A stretch of 64,000 bases of DNA from Gynuella sunshinyii YC6258. GTDB lineage: Bacteria > Pseudomonadota > Gammaproteobacteria > Pseudomonadales > Natronospirillaceae. The notes beneath the pieces are model-generated. The model was not told the origin of the DNA. It ran no database searches and saw only the letters and a list, made by a program, of their open reading frames with translations. Position numbers and translations under genes: made by a program. This document shows, in pieces, positions 46,271-56,515 of the stretch (the stretch's first letter is position 1; every line of letters starts with the position of its first letter). The DNA is taken from the NCBI RefSeq assembly GCF_000940805.1, contig NZ_CP007142.1, forward strand, positions 2,518,593-2,582,592, in the 5' to 3' direction.

Positions 46271-47116
46271 ATGCATTTTCTGAGAACTGGTTCTCAAAAA
46301 AAAATTGGAAGAACGTCAAAACGTTGTGCATTTCTCAGTTTATCGTTGATCGTTACGGGTTGTATCAATAATGCAGCCTATACGTACTATGAAACGAGCC
46401 CCAGGGTTTACACAACCAAACCCGTAACAGAATCAACAAAAAAGACTAACAAAGACTCTTACACTGTTAAACCCAATGATACGCTGTACTCTATTGCTCT
46501 AGCTCATGACTTGGATTACCGCAAGTTAGCGGGCGCTAACAACATTGATTCGTCTTACGCTATTTATCCAGGTCAGAAACTCTCTCTAAAAATAACATCC
46601 TCAACACCTGGTGTTTACCCTCCAAAAGTCAGTGTTGTTACGGAAAAGCCCAGTACCGTTTCTGGTACCGTCCCTGTAAATAAGCCTAAAAGTCAAAAAA
46701 ATGGCACATCATCTTCTGCCGCTCCAGAGCCGAAAACGCAGAAAATACGGTGGGTTTGGCCTGTAAATGGGAATATAGTGCGAACTTATAAAGCTGGATC
46801 GTCTACCGCTAAAGGTATTGATATTAAGGGTGAATTTGGAGAACCTGTAAATGCAGCAGCAGACGGCAAAGTGGTCGTTGTAGGGTTAGGGATACGAGGT
46901 TATGGCAACTTGGTTATTGTTGAACATAACGAACAGTTTCTAACAGCATACGCACACACAGGCCGTATTCTGGTAGCAGAACAGGATACGGTTAAAGCTG
47001 GGCAGACAATTGCCGAAATAGGATCTAGTGGGGGCGAAAAGCAATCCATTTTGCATTTCGAGATCCGCATGGAAGGGAAGCCGTTGGATCCGCTCAAGTA
47101 TTTACCAGCCAGGTGA
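46271..47116 (+). CDS. nlpD: NlpD, lipoprotein activator of murein amidases
   Basis: The 281 residues have a lipobox IVTGC with Cys31 as the lipid site, a LysM domain (about 62-107, SYTVKPNDTLYSIALAH) and a LytM/M23-like domain (about 155-280). The LytM metal ligands are altered: the HxxxD position reads GIDIKGEFG, as in NlpD/EnvC activators that do not cleave murein but switch on AmiC-type amidases. It precedes rpoS, whose main promoter in enterobacteria lies inside nlpD. Confidence 0.93.
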   Translation: MHFLRTGSQKKIGRTSKRCAFLSLSLIVTGCINNAAYTYYETSPRVYTTKPVTESTKKTNKDSYTVKPNDTLYSIALAHDLDYRKLAGANNIDSSYAIYPGQKLSLKITSSTPGVYPPKVSVVTEKPSTVSGTVPVNKPKSQKNGTSSSAAPEPKTQKIRWVWPVNGNIVRTYKAGSSTAKGIDIKGEFGEPVNAAADGKVVVVGLGIRGYGNLVIVEHNEQFLTAYAHTGRILVAEQDTVKAGQTIAEIGSSGGEKQSILHFEIRMEGKPLDPLKYLPAR

Positions 47117-47137
47117 GTGTTCGAGTGGGTTAAGAGG

Positions 47138-47157
47138 CATCAGATATTCTTCTGATG
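47138..47157 (+). other. Hairpin in the nlpD-rpoS spacer
   Basis: CATCAGA and TCTGATG form a 7-bp stem with a 6-nt loop, 33 bp before the rpoS start. It has no proper T-run. It may be part of the rpoS mRNA leader. Confidence 0.4.
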
Positions 47158-47190
47158 GGATTTTGGCGTTAGCACAGGGGACCCATAATC

Positions 47191-48204
47191 ATGGCAGCGA
47201 TTAGGGAATTCGAATCAGACTTAAATGAATCTTATGATTTTTTCTCTACTGGCACTTATGAGTCAGTCGAAGACTATGAATCTGATAATGAACTGGCAGA
47301 TTCTGATACGGACGACGATGCTTTTGAAAATGCAGTTGCAGAAAGTCGTCAGAATGGTGCTGTTCAGCGTTCTTTGGATGCGACGCAGCTGTATCTGAAT
47401 GAAATTGGCTTTTCACCACTACTTAGCCCTGAAGAAGAAGTTTATTTCGCCCGCCTGGCTCAAAAGGGTGAAGAATCCGGTCGTAAGCGGATGATAGAAA
47501 GTAACCTTCGACTGGTTGTTAAAATTGCCCGTCGTTATATCAATCGTGGGTTGTCTCTTCTCGATTTGATTGAAGAAGGTAATCTGGGGTTGATCCGAGC
47601 GGTTGAAAAGTTTGACCCTGAAAGAGGTTTTCGCTTTTCTACTTATGCCACTTGGTGGATTCGACAAACCATTGAACGCGCGATCATGAATCAGACCAGA
47701 ACCATTCGTCTGCCTATTCATGTGGTTAAAGAGCTGAATATATACTTGCGTGCGTCCAGAGAGTTAACTCAAAAACTCGATCACGAACCTACAGCTGAAG
47801 AAATTGCCGAGTTACTGGATAAACCCGTCAAAGATGTTAAGCATATGCTGGGTCTGAATGAGCGGGTGACCTCTGTTGATACGCCAATTGGTCCAAACTC
47901 TGAAAAAAGCATTCTTGAAACTGTCGCGGATGATCAGGTCAGTGATCCGTGCGAACTGTTACAGGATGAAGACTTGCGAGCCAGTATTAATGGGTGGCTC
48001 GATGAGTTGTCTGAGAAACAACGCGAAGTGGTTGCCCGCCGATTCGGGTTGCGTGGGTATGAAACAAACACCTTGGAAGAAGTCGGTCACGAAATAGGGC
48101 TTACCCGGGAGAGAGTCAGACAGATCCAAGTGGAAGCTTTACGGCGGCTGCGTGATATTCTTGAAAAACAAGGCTTGTCAGGTGTGTCTCTGTTTAATCC
48201 CTGA
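47191..48204 (+). CDS. rpoS: RNA polymerase sigma factor RpoS
   Basis: RpoS is the general stress and stationary-phase sigma factor. The 337 residues contain an acidic N-terminus, region 1.2 ([21 protein letters not shown]), region 2 ([59 protein letters not shown], in parts) and region 4 with [16 protein letters not shown] and [17 protein letters not shown]. The nlpD-rpoS order and length identify it over RpoD. The start follows GGGGACC. Confidence 0.97.
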   Translation: MAAIREFESDLNESYDFFSTGTYESVEDYESDNELADSDTDDDAFENAVAESRQNGAVQRSLDATQLYLNEIGFSPLLSPEEEVYFARLAQKGEESGRKRMIESNLRLVVKIARRYINRGLSLLDLIEEGNLGLIRAVEKFDPERGFRFSTYATWWIRQTIERAIMNQTRTIRLPIHVVKELNIYLRASRELTQKLDHEPTAEEIAELLDKPVKDVKHMLGLNERVTSVDTPIGPNSEKSILETVADDQVSDPCELLQDEDLRASINGWLDELSEKQREVVARRFGLRGYETNTLEEVGHEIGLTRERVRQIQVEALRRLRDILEKQGLSGVSLFNP

Positions 48205-48220
48205 GATTAATTTATTCAGA

Positions 48221-48255
48221 TATAAAAAAACCGCCTTTCTGGCGGTTTTTTTATA
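48221..48255. terminator. Bidirectional terminator between rpoS and fdxA
   Basis: AAAAAAACCGCC, loop TTTCT, GGCGGTTTTTTT: a strong stem with A-run and T-run on the two sides, so it ends both rpoS (+) and fdxA (-). Confidence 0.95.
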
Positions 48256-48285
48256 TCTGGTGAACACTCACAAGCGTTTTGTTGC

Positions 48286-48609
48286 TTATTTTTCCAGGTA
48301 TTGCCGTTTATTTGGTACACCATCCCATTCTTTGGCATCAGGCATGGGGTCCTTTTGTTCTGTGATATTTGGCCAAATCTCTGCCAGTTCGGCATTCAGC
48401 GCAATAAACTCCTGTTGATCTGCCGGTACTTCATCTTCAGATAAGATCGCTTCCGCAGGACATTCTGGTTCGCATAGGGCGCAATCAATGCACTCGTCTG
48501 GATGAATCACCAGAAAGTTCGGTCCTTCATAGAAGCAATCTACCGGACAGACTTCGACACAGTCGGTGTATTTACATTTAATACAGTTGTCGAGCACAAC
48601 GAATGCCAT
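48286..48609 (-). CDS. fdxA: 7Fe ferredoxin FdxA
   Basis: The 107-residue ferredoxin has the seven-iron pattern: [17 protein letters not shown] for the [3Fe-4S] and part of the [4Fe-4S] cluster, then [12 protein letters not shown]. The Azotobacter-type C-terminal tail is present. It is a soluble electron carrier. Convergent fdxA and rpoS is the arrangement of Pseudomonas, and mutS lies upstream in the same direction. Confidence 0.96.
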   Translation of the reverse strand: MAFVVLDNCIKCKYTDCVEVCPVDCFYEGPNFLVIHPDECIDCALCEPECPAEAILSEDEVPADQQEFIALNAELAEIWPNITEQKDPMPDAKEWDGVPNKRQYLEK

Positions 48610-48756
48610 TTATTTTCCTCTCCAAGTATTCGATATATCAGGTTTTCTCTAACCTGCCGGAATGAGGCGGCTATTGTAGGTAGCCTAAGCATTAATGCCA
48701 AGCCCGCCGCCTTTTTAAGTATTAAGATTGACTAGAACTTTTATCTATAAGTGTCT

Positions 48757-51324
48757 TCACTTTTCTTTTGTCAAAGCTTTGATCCGATACAGAATGTCCA
48801 GCGCTTCTCTGGGTGAAATATTGTCCGGTTGGATGGTTTCGACAAAAGATAAGGCCGGGTGGTCTGAGTAACTGGCAAACAAATCATTTTGTACTGGAGC
48901 ATTGGAACGAGTCGTTGTGACAACGTCTTTGTTTTCCAGTACTTCAAGCTTGCTTTTGGCATTGCTGATGACCAAGCCAGGCACTCCGGCCAGTTGTGCC
49001 ACCTGCAAACCGAAACTCCTTGATGCAGGTCCCTCCTGTACCTTGTGCATAAAGATAATTTCGTCTTTATGCTCCGTGGCATCGAGATGTACATTCGTAC
49101 AATAAGGGAGGGTGTCAGGTAGTTCTGTCATTTCAAAGTAGTGAGTGGCAAACAGAGTCATGGATTTAACTTCTGTCGCCAGATATTCGGCAGCAGCCCA
49201 GGCCAGTGAAAGACCATCGAATGTCGAAGTGCCACGACCAATTTCATCCATCAGAATCAGACTGTTTGAAGTGGCATTGTGGAGAATATTGGCTGTTTCT
49301 GTCATCTCAACCATGAACGTGGATCGACCAGAAGCGATATCATCGCTTGATCCCATACGAGTGAAAATCCGGTCTACCGGACCAATCACAGCCGAGCTTG
49401 CGGGTACGCAACAACCACAGTGTGCCAATAGAACAATATGTGCAACCTGCCGCATGTAAGTTGACTTACCACCCATGTTCGGACCGGTGATTACCAATAA
49501 GCGGCGTTGTTCGTGCAAATCAATATCGTTAGGAACAAATGGAATATCTGTAATCTGCTCAACGACCAGGTGGCGCCCGCCTTTAATCGATATCCCTGGC
49601 TGCTGGGACAGTTCTGGGCGGGAAAGATTCAGTGTCTCGCTTCGTTCTGCAAAACAACACAGTACATCCAGGGCTGCCAGACCTCTGGCTGTCTGCTGCA
49701 AGCCGGCCAGTGACGTGGCAATTGTCTGCAGCAGTTCTTCATATAGCCTTTTTTCACGACTGAGTGCCCGGCTTTTCGCTGACAGAGCCTTGTCTTCAAA
49801 TGCTTTCAGCTCTGGAGTGATGTAGCGCTCGGCGTTTTTGAGTGTTTGCCGGCGAGTGTATTCTGCTGGAACTTCAAACTGGGCACCTTTGCTGACTTCT
49901 ATATAGTAGCCATGAATTCGGTTATAACCTACTTTCAAGCTGGAGAGTCCGGTCTTTTGCCGCTCGGTCTGCTCCAGTTGCAGTAGAAACGAGCCTGCAT
50001 TTTCGGACATGGCCCTCAGTTCATCCAGCTCCTCATCATAACCTGTGGCAATCACTCCGCCATCACGGACAAGCAACGGCGGATTTTCAATAATGGCATG
50101 GCTGATGAGTTGCTCAATATCGGTATGTGGCTGAATCTCCAGTTTAAGCGTGTTGGCCAGAGAGCTGTTCTGATCCTTCAGTAATTCCTGGATATGTGGA
50201 ACCTGTTGCAGCGCTTCTGCGATGCGGGTCAGGTCTCTCGGGCGGGCGGAACCCATGCCAACGCGGGTCAGTGACCTTTCTATATCACTGATCTTTTTCA
50301 GTGCTTCCTGGATGTTTTCATACAGATAGCTCTGGCTGATCTGATCAATAAAATCGAGCCGCTGTTGAATTTGTTGAACATTTCTGAGGGGGCGATTTAG
50401 CCAGCGCTTAAGCGTGCGGCTTCCCATGGCCGTCTTCGTTTGATCCAATACCCAAGCCAGCGTATATACTTCGTCACCGCGAAGATTTTCGTCAATTTCC
50501 AAATTACGGCGGGCCGTTGGATCAAGAATCAGTGAGTCATCTGTACTCTCAAGCGATATTCCCCGAATTTGAGGCAGTTGATTGCGCTGGGTTTCTTGAG
50601 CAAATTGCAGCAGCGCTCCAGCAGCTTTCACACATAAAGGCAGATGTTGAATACCAAAGCCTGATAAATCCTTCACTCGAAATTGAGTGCATAGCAAGCG
50701 TTGACATGTTTCGAGGTCAAAATGCCAGACCGGGGTTTCCTGAATGGCACTGTTATCCGTTGTAATCAAGTGACGGTCGAAGCCTTCCGGAATCAGAATC
50801 TCTGCTGGTTTCAATCGAAACAGTTCGGTATCCAACTGCTGAGGGTGCTCAATCATGATGACCGCAAAGTGACCGGAACTGACCTCCATGTGTGCCAGAC
50901 CAATGGCCCCCTCATGGGCAACCAGAGCACAGACCCGATTATCATTCCGTTCGCTGAGGAATGCCTCATCACTTAATGTGCCAGGAGTCAGTACCCGGGT
51001 GACCTTGCGCTCTACTGGGCCTTTGCTGGTTGCTGGGTCGCCCACCTGTTCGCAGATTACAACGGATCGTCCCATTTTAACCAGTTTGGCCAAATAGCCC
51101 TCTGCGGCATGATAAGGTACACCAGCCATAGGGATTGGTTTGCCAGCCGTTTTTCCTCGGGCGGTAAGAGTGATATCCAGGAGTTGAGCGGCTTCACGGG
51201 CATCGTCAAAGAACAGTTCATAGAAGTCCCCCATCCGGTAGAACACAATCTGCTTGGGGTGCTCTGCCTTGATTTTCAGATATTGCTGCATCATGGGGGT
51301 GTGTTGTTCAATGTCTCGGGACAT
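48757..51324 (-). CDS. mutS: DNA mismatch repair protein MutS
   Basis: MutS recognises base mismatches and small loops. The 855 residues have the N-terminal mismatch-binding GDFYELF (Phe-x-Glu motif), connector, lever and clamp, the Walker [10 protein letters not shown], and Walker B with [20 protein letters not shown]. The C-terminal tail with the tetramerisation segment ([14 protein letters not shown]) is present. It is divergent from pncC. Confidence 0.98.
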   Translation of the reverse strand: MSRDIEQHTPMMQQYLKIKAEHPKQIVFYRMGDFYELFFDDAREAAQLLDITLTARGKTAGKPIPMAGVPYHAAEGYLAKLVKMGRSVVICEQVGDPATSKGPVERKVTRVLTPGTLSDEAFLSERNDNRVCALVAHEGAIGLAHMEVSSGHFAVIMIEHPQQLDTELFRLKPAEILIPEGFDRHLITTDNSAIQETPVWHFDLETCQRLLCTQFRVKDLSGFGIQHLPLCVKAAGALLQFAQETQRNQLPQIRGISLESTDDSLILDPTARRNLEIDENLRGDEVYTLAWVLDQTKTAMGSRTLKRWLNRPLRNVQQIQQRLDFIDQISQSYLYENIQEALKKISDIERSLTRVGMGSARPRDLTRIAEALQQVPHIQELLKDQNSSLANTLKLEIQPHTDIEQLISHAIIENPPLLVRDGGVIATGYDEELDELRAMSENAGSFLLQLEQTERQKTGLSSLKVGYNRIHGYYIEVSKGAQFEVPAEYTRRQTLKNAERYITPELKAFEDKALSAKSRALSREKRLYEELLQTIATSLAGLQQTARGLAALDVLCCFAERSETLNLSRPELSQQPGISIKGGRHLVVEQITDIPFVPNDIDLHEQRRLLVITGPNMGGKSTYMRQVAHIVLLAHCGCCVPASSAVIGPVDRIFTRMGSSDDIASGRSTFMVEMTETANILHNATSNSLILMDEIGRGTSTFDGLSLAWAAAEYLATEVKSMTLFATHYFEMTELPDTLPYCTNVHLDATEHKDEIIFMHKVQEGPASRSFGLQVAQLAGVPGLVISNAKSKLEVLENKDVVTTTRSNAPVQNDLFASYSDHPALSFVETIQPDNISPREALDILYRIKALTKEK

Positions 51325-51367
51325 AATGATCCTTCGTTACAATTCAAAAAAACGCCGGAGATGGTAA

Positions 51368-51892
51368 GTGAATACAAATCTGGGTGCGAGTGCAGAGAAC
51401 AGAAAAATGCCCATATTGGATATCTTGGCCGCGCAGCTAAAGCGTCTTCAATGGACATTGATGACAGCGGAATCCTGTACTGGTGGTGGCATTGGCAAAC
51501 TTTGTACAGAAATGGCCGGCTCATCGGAATGGTTTGAAGGCGGTATTATCAGTTATTCCAATCGTATCAAGACTGATTTACTGGGCGTGCCTGAAGAAAG
51601 CCTTATGCAATACGGTGCTGTTAGTGAAGAAGTTGCAAGGCATATGGTGAGTGGTCTGGTTTATCGGACCGGTGTTAAGTGTGCGGTTGCTGTTACCGGT
51701 GTAGCAGGACCGGGGGGAGGCTCGTTGCTAAAGCCGGTGGGAACCGTGTGGATGGCCTGGAGTATTAACGATAAGATTGAGACGCGACGTTATCTGTTTG
51801 AAGGAAGCAGAGAGGATATTCGTGAGCAGACGATCGAGCAGAGTCTGTTGCAGCTCAGTATTTTTTTACAAGAAGTTTCTAACCAGGGCTAG
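51368..51892 (+). CDS. pncC: Nicotinamide-nucleotide amidohydrolase PncC (CinA C-terminal type)
   Basis: The 174-residue enzyme converts NMN to nicotinate mononucleotide and so recycles NAD. It is the stand-alone CinA C-terminal domain: TAESCTGGGIGKLCTE, SNRIKTDLLGV, GAVSEEVARHMVSG and AVTGVAGPGGGS are the conserved blocks. It begins with GTG at 51368, preceded by GGAG. It lies directly before recA, the order mutS/pncC-recA-recX being common. Confidence 0.94.
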   Translation: MNTNLGASAENRKMPILDILAAQLKRLQWTLMTAESCTGGGIGKLCTEMAGSSEWFEGGIISYSNRIKTDLLGVPEESLMQYGAVSEEVARHMVSGLVYRTGVKCAVAVTGVAGPGGGSLLKPVGTVWMAWSINDKIETRRYLFEGSREDIREQTIEQSLLQLSIFLQEVSNQG

Positions 51893-51917
51893 CCAAAGAC
51901 AAATACATGTGTAGAAT

Positions 51918-51937
51918 ACTGGTCAAATTTACAGTAT
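51918..51937 (+). promoter_or_regulatory. LexA (SOS) box of recA
   Basis: The site reads TACTG, then GTCAAATTTA, then CAGTA: a CTG-N10-CAG core with perfect TA flanks. It lies 29 bp before the recA start and overlaps the end of a TAGAAT -10 element (51913-51918), so LexA would repress recA. Confidence 0.9.
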
Positions 51938-51965
51938 TTGTGTGCCCGTAACACTGGAGATCTTT

Positions 51966-53012
51966 ATGGAAGACAACAAGCAAAAAGCCTTGGCAGCCGC
52001 TCTGTCACAAATAGAACGTCAATTTGGCAAGGGTTCTGTCATGAGGATGGGAGACAAGGAAAGGGTTCAGATTCCAGCCATCTCCACCGGATCTTTAGGG
52101 CTTGATGTGGCATTGGGTATTGGTGGTCTTCCCAGAGGGCGGATTGTTGAAATTTACGGACCAGAGTCTTCAGGTAAAACCACATTGACCCTACAGGTTA
52201 TTGCTGAGGCGCAAAAACAGGGCGGTACCTGTGCGTTTGTGGATGCAGAGCATGCGCTTGACCCAATATATGCTGAAAAACTTGGGGTGAATGTTTCTGA
52301 TTTGTTGGTGTCTCAGCCAGATACCGGAGAGCAGGCACTTGAAATTGCCGATATGCTGGTACGATCAAATGCTGTTGATGTGTTGATTATCGACTCTGTG
52401 GCGGCTTTGGTGCCAAAGGCTGAAATTGAAGGTGACATGGGTGATACGCATGTCGGTTTGCAGGCACGTTTGATGTCTCAGGCACTGAGAAAAATTACCG
52501 GAAATGTTAAAAATGCCAACTGTCTTGTCATTTTTATTAACCAGATCCGAATGAAAATTGGAGTTATGTTTGGCTCCCCTGAAACCACTACTGGTGGAAA
52601 TGCACTGAAGTTTTATTCTTCTGTTCGTCTGGATATTCGTCGTACAGGTACCATAAAAGAAGGCGAAGAAGTAGTTGGTAGTGAAACCCGGGTTAAAGTT
52701 GTGAAAAATAAAGTGGCCCCGCCATTTAAACAGGCCGATTTTCAGATTATGTATGGGAAAGGCATTTATCGCTTGGGTGAGGTTTTGGACTGGGGTGTTA
52801 AACTTGGTTTAGTTGAGAAATCAGGTGCCTGGTATAGCTATCAAGGTAATAAGATTGGCCAGGGCAAAGCAAATGCTGCTCGTTTCCTGGAAGAGAATGC
52901 GGAAGTTGGTCAGGAAATAGAAACATTGATTCGTCAGCAGGTGCTTGGTGGTGTTGCAGGTGCTTCTGTGAGCGCAGAAAAAGCGGAAGCGGAAGTGGAA
53001 GAAATCGAATAA
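51966..53012 (+). CDS. recA: Recombinase RecA
   Basis: RecA forms the strand-exchange filament and activates LexA self-cleavage. The 348-residue protein has Walker A GPESSGKT, the [14 protein letters not shown] Walker B block and [15 protein letters not shown] (L2 loop region). The ATG at 51966 follows GGAG, and an in-frame GTG 24 bp upstream overlaps that site. A LexA box precedes the gene; a terminator lies between it and recX, which receives read-through. Confidence 0.98.
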   Translation: MEDNKQKALAAALSQIERQFGKGSVMRMGDKERVQIPAISTGSLGLDVALGIGGLPRGRIVEIYGPESSGKTTLTLQVIAEAQKQGGTCAFVDAEHALDPIYAEKLGVNVSDLLVSQPDTGEQALEIADMLVRSNAVDVLIIDSVAALVPKAEIEGDMGDTHVGLQARLMSQALRKITGNVKNANCLVIFINQIRMKIGVMFGSPETTTGGNALKFYSSVRLDIRRTGTIKEGEEVVGSETRVKVVKNKVAPPFKQADFQIMYGKGIYRLGEVLDWGVKLGLVEKSGAWYSYQGNKIGQGKANAARFLEENAEVGQEIETLIRQQVLGGVAGASVSAEKAEAEVEEIE

Positions 53013-53048
53013 GTTGGTTCTTAGCTCAGCTTGGCAAGCTGGTTTTAT

Positions 53049-53074
53049 GCAGGCTGATTACGCCTGCTTTTTTT
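53049..53074 (+). terminator. Terminator between recA and recX
   Basis: GCAGGC and GCCTGC form a stem around a 7-nt loop, followed by seven T. Leaky termination here would set low RecX levels, as described in E. coli. Confidence 0.85.
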
Positions 53075-53080
53075 AGTTGA

Positions 53081-53533
53081 ATGAGAATGAATAAAACTCC
53101 CTGGAACTATGCTTTATCATTACTGGCTAGGAGAGAGTACAGCCGGAAAGAGCTTTATCAGAAGCTTAGTTCGCATTTTCCTGATTGCAGTCATATACAA
53201 GTAGAAGATGTGCTGGAGAGGCTGAAAAGTGCTGGGCTTCAGTCAGATGAACGAATGGCAGATGCCTGGACTCGCTCCAGGTATCATAAAGGTAAAGGGC
53301 CCCTATTGATTGCCAGGGAACTTGCTGGCAAGGGAGTTAGTGAACAACTTGTACGGGAAGCCCTTGCCCAGCCTGAGTTTGAATGGGGGCGAATGGCAAG
53401 TTCAGTGGCACAGAAAAAATGGTTAACCATTGCTGGTGATGAGCAGGGAAAAATAAAAATTACCCGCTTTCTGAATAGTCGGGGTTTCAATTTCGATCAC
53501 ATCGATAGTGCTCTGGCAGAGCTTGGGATATAA
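53081..53533 (+). CDS. recX: RecX, regulator of RecA
   Basis: The 150 residues form the three helical repeats typical of RecX: NYALSLLARREYSRKELYQKL, LKSAGLQSDERMADAWTRSR and ITRFLNSRGFNFDHIDSAL. It binds the RecA filament and limits it. Start is at 53081 or the ATG two codons later. The SOS-controlled recA promoter probably drives it through the terminator. Confidence 0.93.
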   Translation: MRMNKTPWNYALSLLARREYSRKELYQKLSSHFPDCSHIQVEDVLERLKSAGLQSDERMADAWTRSRYHKGKGPLLIARELAGKGVSEQLVREALAQPEFEWGRMASSVAQKKWLTIAGDEQGKIKITRFLNSRGFNFDHIDSALAELGI

Positions 53534-53996
53534 GTTGTTCTGAGATCGATCTGCATTTTGTTTGGTTTCCACCTCAATAAGGAGGTGGACAATATTCTCA
53601 GTATATTTTCATACTTTCTTACTTTAGCCCCTTCTCTGAAATAAGCGTCGAAGATACAGATAGGGCCACTTCTTAAGTCTTAATCTATAAATTTATTTTT
53701 AAAGCGAGCTATCAGGCGTGTTTGAATATGACATTTGCGACAAAATGTACCTGCCGAAAATAAAGAAGCCAGGGAAATATTGTGTCAGACCACTGAGTTG
53801 TTAAAACACGAGTTCACTCAGACAAGTGCATGAAAATAAATGTATTCATTACTCCTTTCTCAGTAATAAAACGATTTAAGCCATTATTTTTAATACCAAC
53901 ATTATTAACCTGGCCGACATTTGGGCCAGGTCTTTATAAGTGTTGTCATTCATGACCAGTAATGTGTTTTCGACATTCCATGAACCTCTCTATGTT
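53534..53996. other. Intergenic region after recX with a hairpin
   Basis: There is no gene in these 460 bp. CCTGGCC and GGCCAGG at 53909-53930 form a 7-bp stem with an 8-nt loop; it probably ends the GH43 operon on the minus strand or recX on the plus strand, with only a weak T-run each way. In most relatives recX is followed directly by alaS, so the left junction of the inserted sugar locus lies in this stretch. Confidence 0.5.
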
Positions 53997-55604
53997 TTAT
54001 TGATCAAACCCCAGGTACTCAAAATACTTAAAGTCAGCATGGCGCTTCTGGCCAGAGAGGTCCTGACAGCTTAATCCTACAAACGCGCCGGTAAAGTTGG
54101 ATCCAGCACCGAGTCCTGCTTCATCTGAAAGGATACTTGAATCCAGAACGACATCTATTTGGTGCCAGTGTTTTTCGTCCGCTGACCAGGAAAACAGCAA
54201 CGTATCATTTTCCATTGTCGCTCGTAGTGAGAGGGGACCTGTCTGAGGAATGGGAATCTGCTTGAGCATTTGAGACTCAGGAAACTCTGATTGCCAGTCC
54301 ATTGCGGCCATGCAGCTCATAATACCAAGATGGCGCCCTTGTGTTTCATCATGACTGATATAGAGATAATGATACTTGTGCGTATTGTAGTAGCATATAA
54401 GTCCTGCCTGCTGCTGAAAATCAGCGGGGCTGAACTCCAGTTGCGTTTGGGCCTGAAAATGGAAATCTGTCTGTCGTATTGCTAATAGTGATTGATTGAA
54501 AACAGAGCCGACGGATTCCTGACCTTTCAGGCGTAAATGGCCAGGCCTTTCAGTTAGTGAGATAAAGTTCTGAGGATAGGGGGTTCGTAGCCACTGCCAG
54601 CGAATGTCCAGAGTTGGCTGGTCAAAGTTGATACGCGTTGGCGCAGAAGGAAATGGCTGTTCTTGTTCAATTGGCAAATCAACAACCTTTAGTGGCACTT
54701 GGCTACCGTGAGAAAGTTGTGGCCAGTCATCTTCCCATACGAGATTTTGTATGGCTGTTTCCCTGCCGAGAATGCAGACTTTTTTGTTTCTGATGGGACG
54801 ACCACATAAATGTACCAGAATATCGTAACCTTCTGGAGTGGTGGCCATTGAGGCGTGGCCAGCACGCTGCAGCTCCGCTTCCGGATGAAGGCGGCTGGTT
54901 AACAGATGGTCTCCGGGCATAGTTTCATAAGGCCCGAATAAGTTATCAGCACGAGCAACTGTTTCTGCATGATTGTATTCCGTGCCTCCTTCTGCAACAA
55001 ACAAATAGTAATATCCGTTACGTTTGTATAGATGCGGACCTTCAACCAAACCAAGGTTTGTACCCCGATAGATATTTTTGATTGGGCCAGTCAGTTGTTT
55101 TATCTGAGGGTTATATTGTTGCAGCAGAATACCACCAAAGCGATTATGGTTTGGACGGTAATCCCAAATCATATTGACCAGCCATTTAGTTCCATCATCC
55201 TCGTGAAACAGTGACGGATCAAAACCACTGCTGTTGAGGTAGGTTGGGTCACTCCATTCACCATCGATCGTATCACAAGTCACCAGGTAATTATGGGCAT
55301 CTTTGAAACTTCCAGTGTGTCGTTTAACGTCAGTATATATCAGCCAAAATTGTCCATCGGCATAGCTTAAGCACGGAGCCCAGACGCCACACGAATCTGG
55401 GTTGCCGAGCATGTTTAATTGACTTGGTCGATTCAGCGGTCTGGATACTATCTGCCAGTTCTTAAGATCCCTTGAATGAGAAATTTGAACTCCGGGATAC
55501 CATTCAAACGTCGATGTGGCGATATAGTAGTCGTTACCAACACGGCAAATTGATGGATCCGGATTGAAGCCTGGCAAAATTGGATTGGTTACTTGTATTG
55601 TCAT
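53997..55604 (-). CDS. GH43 beta-xylosidase (or alpha-L-arabinofuranosidase)
   Basis: The 535-residue glycosidase has the GH43 five-bladed propeller with all three acidic residues: base Asp16 (FNPDPSI), Asp129 (SGFDPSLF) and acid Glu188 (LVEGPHLYK). The last 200 residues are the beta-sandwich found in xylosidases of the XynB type (GH43_C2, concanavalin-like). No signal peptide is seen, so it acts in the cytoplasm on imported oligosaccharides, most likely xylo-oligosaccharides. The ATG at 55604 is chosen, since 40 extra upstream codons run into the permease gene and are not family-like. It is the last gene of the ABC operon, 5 bp after the permease. Confidence 0.92.
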   Translation of the reverse strand: MTIQVTNPILPGFNPDPSICRVGNDYYIATSTFEWYPGVQISHSRDLKNWQIVSRPLNRPSQLNMLGNPDSCGVWAPCLSYADGQFWLIYTDVKRHTGSFKDAHNYLVTCDTIDGEWSDPTYLNSSGFDPSLFHEDDGTKWLVNMIWDYRPNHNRFGGILLQQYNPQIKQLTGPIKNIYRGTNLGLVEGPHLYKRNGYYYLFVAEGGTEYNHAETVARADNLFGPYETMPGDHLLTSRLHPEAELQRAGHASMATTPEGYDILVHLCGRPIRNKKVCILGRETAIQNLVWEDDWPQLSHGSQVPLKVVDLPIEQEQPFPSAPTRINFDQPTLDIRWQWLRTPYPQNFISLTERPGHLRLKGQESVGSVFNQSLLAIRQTDFHFQAQTQLEFSPADFQQQAGLICYYNTHKYHYLYISHDETQGRHLGIMSCMAAMDWQSEFPESQMLKQIPIPQTGPLSLRATMENDTLLFSWSADEKHWHQIDVVLDSSILSDEAGLGAGSNFTGAFVGLSCQDLSGQKRHADFKYFEYLGFDQ

Positions 55605-55609
55605 GGTGA

Positions 55610-56515
55610 TTATCCTTTTACCGCGCCCTGACTGAGCCCGGCGACGATGTAGCGTTGAGCCAAGAGGAAGAAAACAATAGCGGGAATAATGGTAACCGTG
55701 ATGTAGCCTAGCACCAGGTTCCATTCAACATTGTACTGGCCGCGAAACTGCATAAGCCCAAGAGTCCAGGGGTATTTGTCTGGAGAGTTGAGCAAAATCA
55801 GTGGCAGGATGTAGCTGTTCCAACTGCTGACCAGTAAAAATACTCCAACTGTTGCAAGAATAGGCGTTGATAGGGGAATGATGATCTGGAAGAAAAAACG
55901 CAGATAACTACAACCATCTACCATCGCTGCTTCGAACAATTCTTTGGGAAGTTGTTCAAAAAAAGATTTGAAAAACAGAACTGACATAGCCAGCCCAAAT
56001 GCAATCTGAGGTAGCACCAGACCAATCGTAGAATCCAGTAAACCGAAATCCCTGATCTTAATGAATAGTGAAAGAATGGCTGTGGCGGCAGGAAACATCA
56101 TTCCGCTGATCAGATATGAATAGGCAAAGCGTTTACCGAAGAAATGAATGTGTGAAAAAGTGAAGGCCACCATACTTGCAATCAACAGCGTGAAGCTGAT
56201 CGTCAGAAAAGTATACAGAAATGAGTTGGCCAGCATTTGCCATAACGATGGATCGCTGAGAATCTGTTGGTAGTGGCTCAGATCCCATTTTTCGGGTAGC
56301 GAAAAAGGTTGGGTGCGTAACTCACCGGTACTCTTAAAACCTCCGAGAAACGTTGCATAAAAAGGAATCAGAATAAACGTTGATGTCGCAAACAAAAAAG
56401 TAAGCTTGAATGTTTTTGCAAATGACGGAAGCGGCCATTTACGAATCTTGTGTTTTTCAGTCATACGATCTCTCGTAGTGGTTGAGTGAATGCTTGATTG
56501 GGTCATTTCAGTCAT
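55610..56515 (-). CDS. Carbohydrate ABC transporter permease (MalG type)
   Basis: The 301-residue permease has six predicted membrane helices and the EAA loop EAAMVDGCSYLRFFFQIIIPLSTP in the place that contacts the ATPase. It belongs to the MalG/CUT1 family of sugar permeases. The first ATG at 56515 overlaps the partner permease by 8 bp; an ATG at 56506 has the better ribosome binding site (AGGGA), so the true start may be 3 codons later. Confidence 0.93.
   Translation of the reverse strand: MTEMTQSSIHSTTTRDRMTEKHKIRKWPLPSFAKTFKLTFLFATSTFILIPFYATFLGGFKSTGELRTQPFSLPEKWDLSHYQQILSDPSLWQMLANSFLYTFLTISFTLLIASMVAFTFSHIHFFGKRFAYSYLISGMMFPAATAILSLFIKIRDFGLLDSTIGLVLPQIAFGLAMSVLFFKSFFEQLPKELFEAAMVDGCSYLRFFFQIIIPLSTPILATVGVFLLVSSWNSYILPLILLNSPDKYPWTLGLMQFRGQYNVEWNLVLGYITVTIIPAIVFFLLAQRYIVAGLSQGAVKG

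Noticed and set aside
46900-47097. Minus-strand frame inside nlpD
   Set aside because: It is a shadow of the LytM domain coding sequence.
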